Assembly (NCBI GenBank): GCA_963662175.1
Contig: OY759225.1
Coordinates: 18,711,601 to 18,775,600 of the forward strand
Source of the DNA: Aradus depressus
Lineage: Eukaryota > Arthropoda > Insecta > Hemiptera > Aradidae
DNA length: 64,000 nucleotides
Direction: 5' to 3'
Made by a program: the position numbers and the translations under genes. The first letter of the stretch is position 1. The number at the start of each line of letters is the position of its first letter. Shown one piece after another: positions 63,351-64,000 of the stretch. The notes under the pieces were generated by a model. The model was not told where the DNA came from. It worked only from the letters and a program-made list of their open reading frames with translations, and ran no database searches.

Positions 63351-64000
63351 TACTGTTTAGTAATAGTAACAGTTCTTCTATCTGTTACTGTTACAGTTAC
63401 TACTGGTAAAAGGAAGGACAGGTTGGATTCCATTAGGAGAGAAGGGGTTTAGGGGTGAAATCCGATTATTCCAGGATTTACAACCCTTTAAAGGGGAGGC
63501 CAACCTACACAAGATTTCAGAGGTGGGGGAGGCGAGTTCCACACCCTCATTTAGCTACACAACCAACTAACCGCAGAGCCCTTATTATCCGGGATTCGGA
63601 GACAAAACACATTTTCATACGGTTCCCAACGTACTACTATATTTCGTACCTTCAAGGTACATCAATGGTTGAGAATTAAATTAAATTATATTAAAATGAG
63701 AATCTTAGATGTGAACAAAAATATGTAATGACCTTTGACATGAGTCACATTTTTATATAAATTAACACTAGGACATGAAAATGACGAATGTGAAGCAGTG
63801 GGGAATGTTCGGTATGTTTGGGTATACTCGGTACATAAACACAATGGGGTTAGATAAAATTGACATGATGACTCCTGCCCGCAACTAGACTTGTGCTAGC
63901 ACTGAAAAATGTATCATTTCTCAAGAGGATGGGACTTACAGTCAATTCTCAAGTGTAGTGAATGTTGAAAGACAAATAAATAAAATACTACCTTATGTAT
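63351..64000. other. Unassigned stretch to window end
   Basis: A small palindromic TAGTAACAGTTCTTCTATCT region near 63360-63410, then no recognised features. The frame at 63455-63679 shows no domain. Confidence 0.3.

Overview
The window is AT-rich, repeat-dense eukaryotic nuclear DNA, most likely from an arthropod, plausibly a hemimetabolous insect. The clues are a tRNA-derived SINE with telomere-like (AACCT/TTAGG)n tails, Jockey-like and RTE-like LINE remains, Tigger, hAT, Harbinger and Helitron debris, and Penelope-type hammerhead motifs. I could not fix the species. I found no intact host protein-coding gene, no rRNA and no credible stand-alone tRNA gene. Nearly all short open frames are by-products of repeats. 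The real coding remains are fragments of LINE reverse transcriptases, a Tigger/pogo transposase C-terminus, a Harbinger-like N-terminus and a hAT dimerisation region.

Main layers. (1) SINE-A, about 27 full or partial copies on both strands, many with clean target-site duplications (TSDs). (2) A second, tRNA-derived SINE-B near 18.9, 22.2 and 22.8 kb. (3) A very abundant dispersed repeat, here called family X, about 0.5-0.7 kb long, with a hairpin at each end. It is the host for many other insertions. (4) Non-autonomous DNA elements with visible terminal inverted repeats (TIRs), at 0.0, 19.8-21.4, 38.3, 39.4, 40.4, 40.9, 52.4, 60.0 and 61.7 kb, plus three Helitron ends (16.2, 47.8, 60.6 kb). 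(5) Tandem arrays at 11.3, 19.2, 24.4, 33.2, 35.3 and 37.6 kb. (6) LINE fragments at 1.5-2.3, 3.7-4.4, 9.1-9.5, 15.0-15.3, 27.0-27.4 and 55.3-56.9 kb.

The most interesting structures are: at least four sequence families of hammerhead-ribozyme-like motifs, one of them carried in both arms of foldback elements; a 1.6-kb satellite array that seems to have grown out of one end of family X; and a 549-bp SINE-bearing cassette flanked by a 358-bp direct duplication of its target, with an inverted relative 5.4 kb away that has itself been hit by a foldback element. The nesting gives a relative chronology: family X is oldest, then SINEs and small DNA elements, then local rearrangements.
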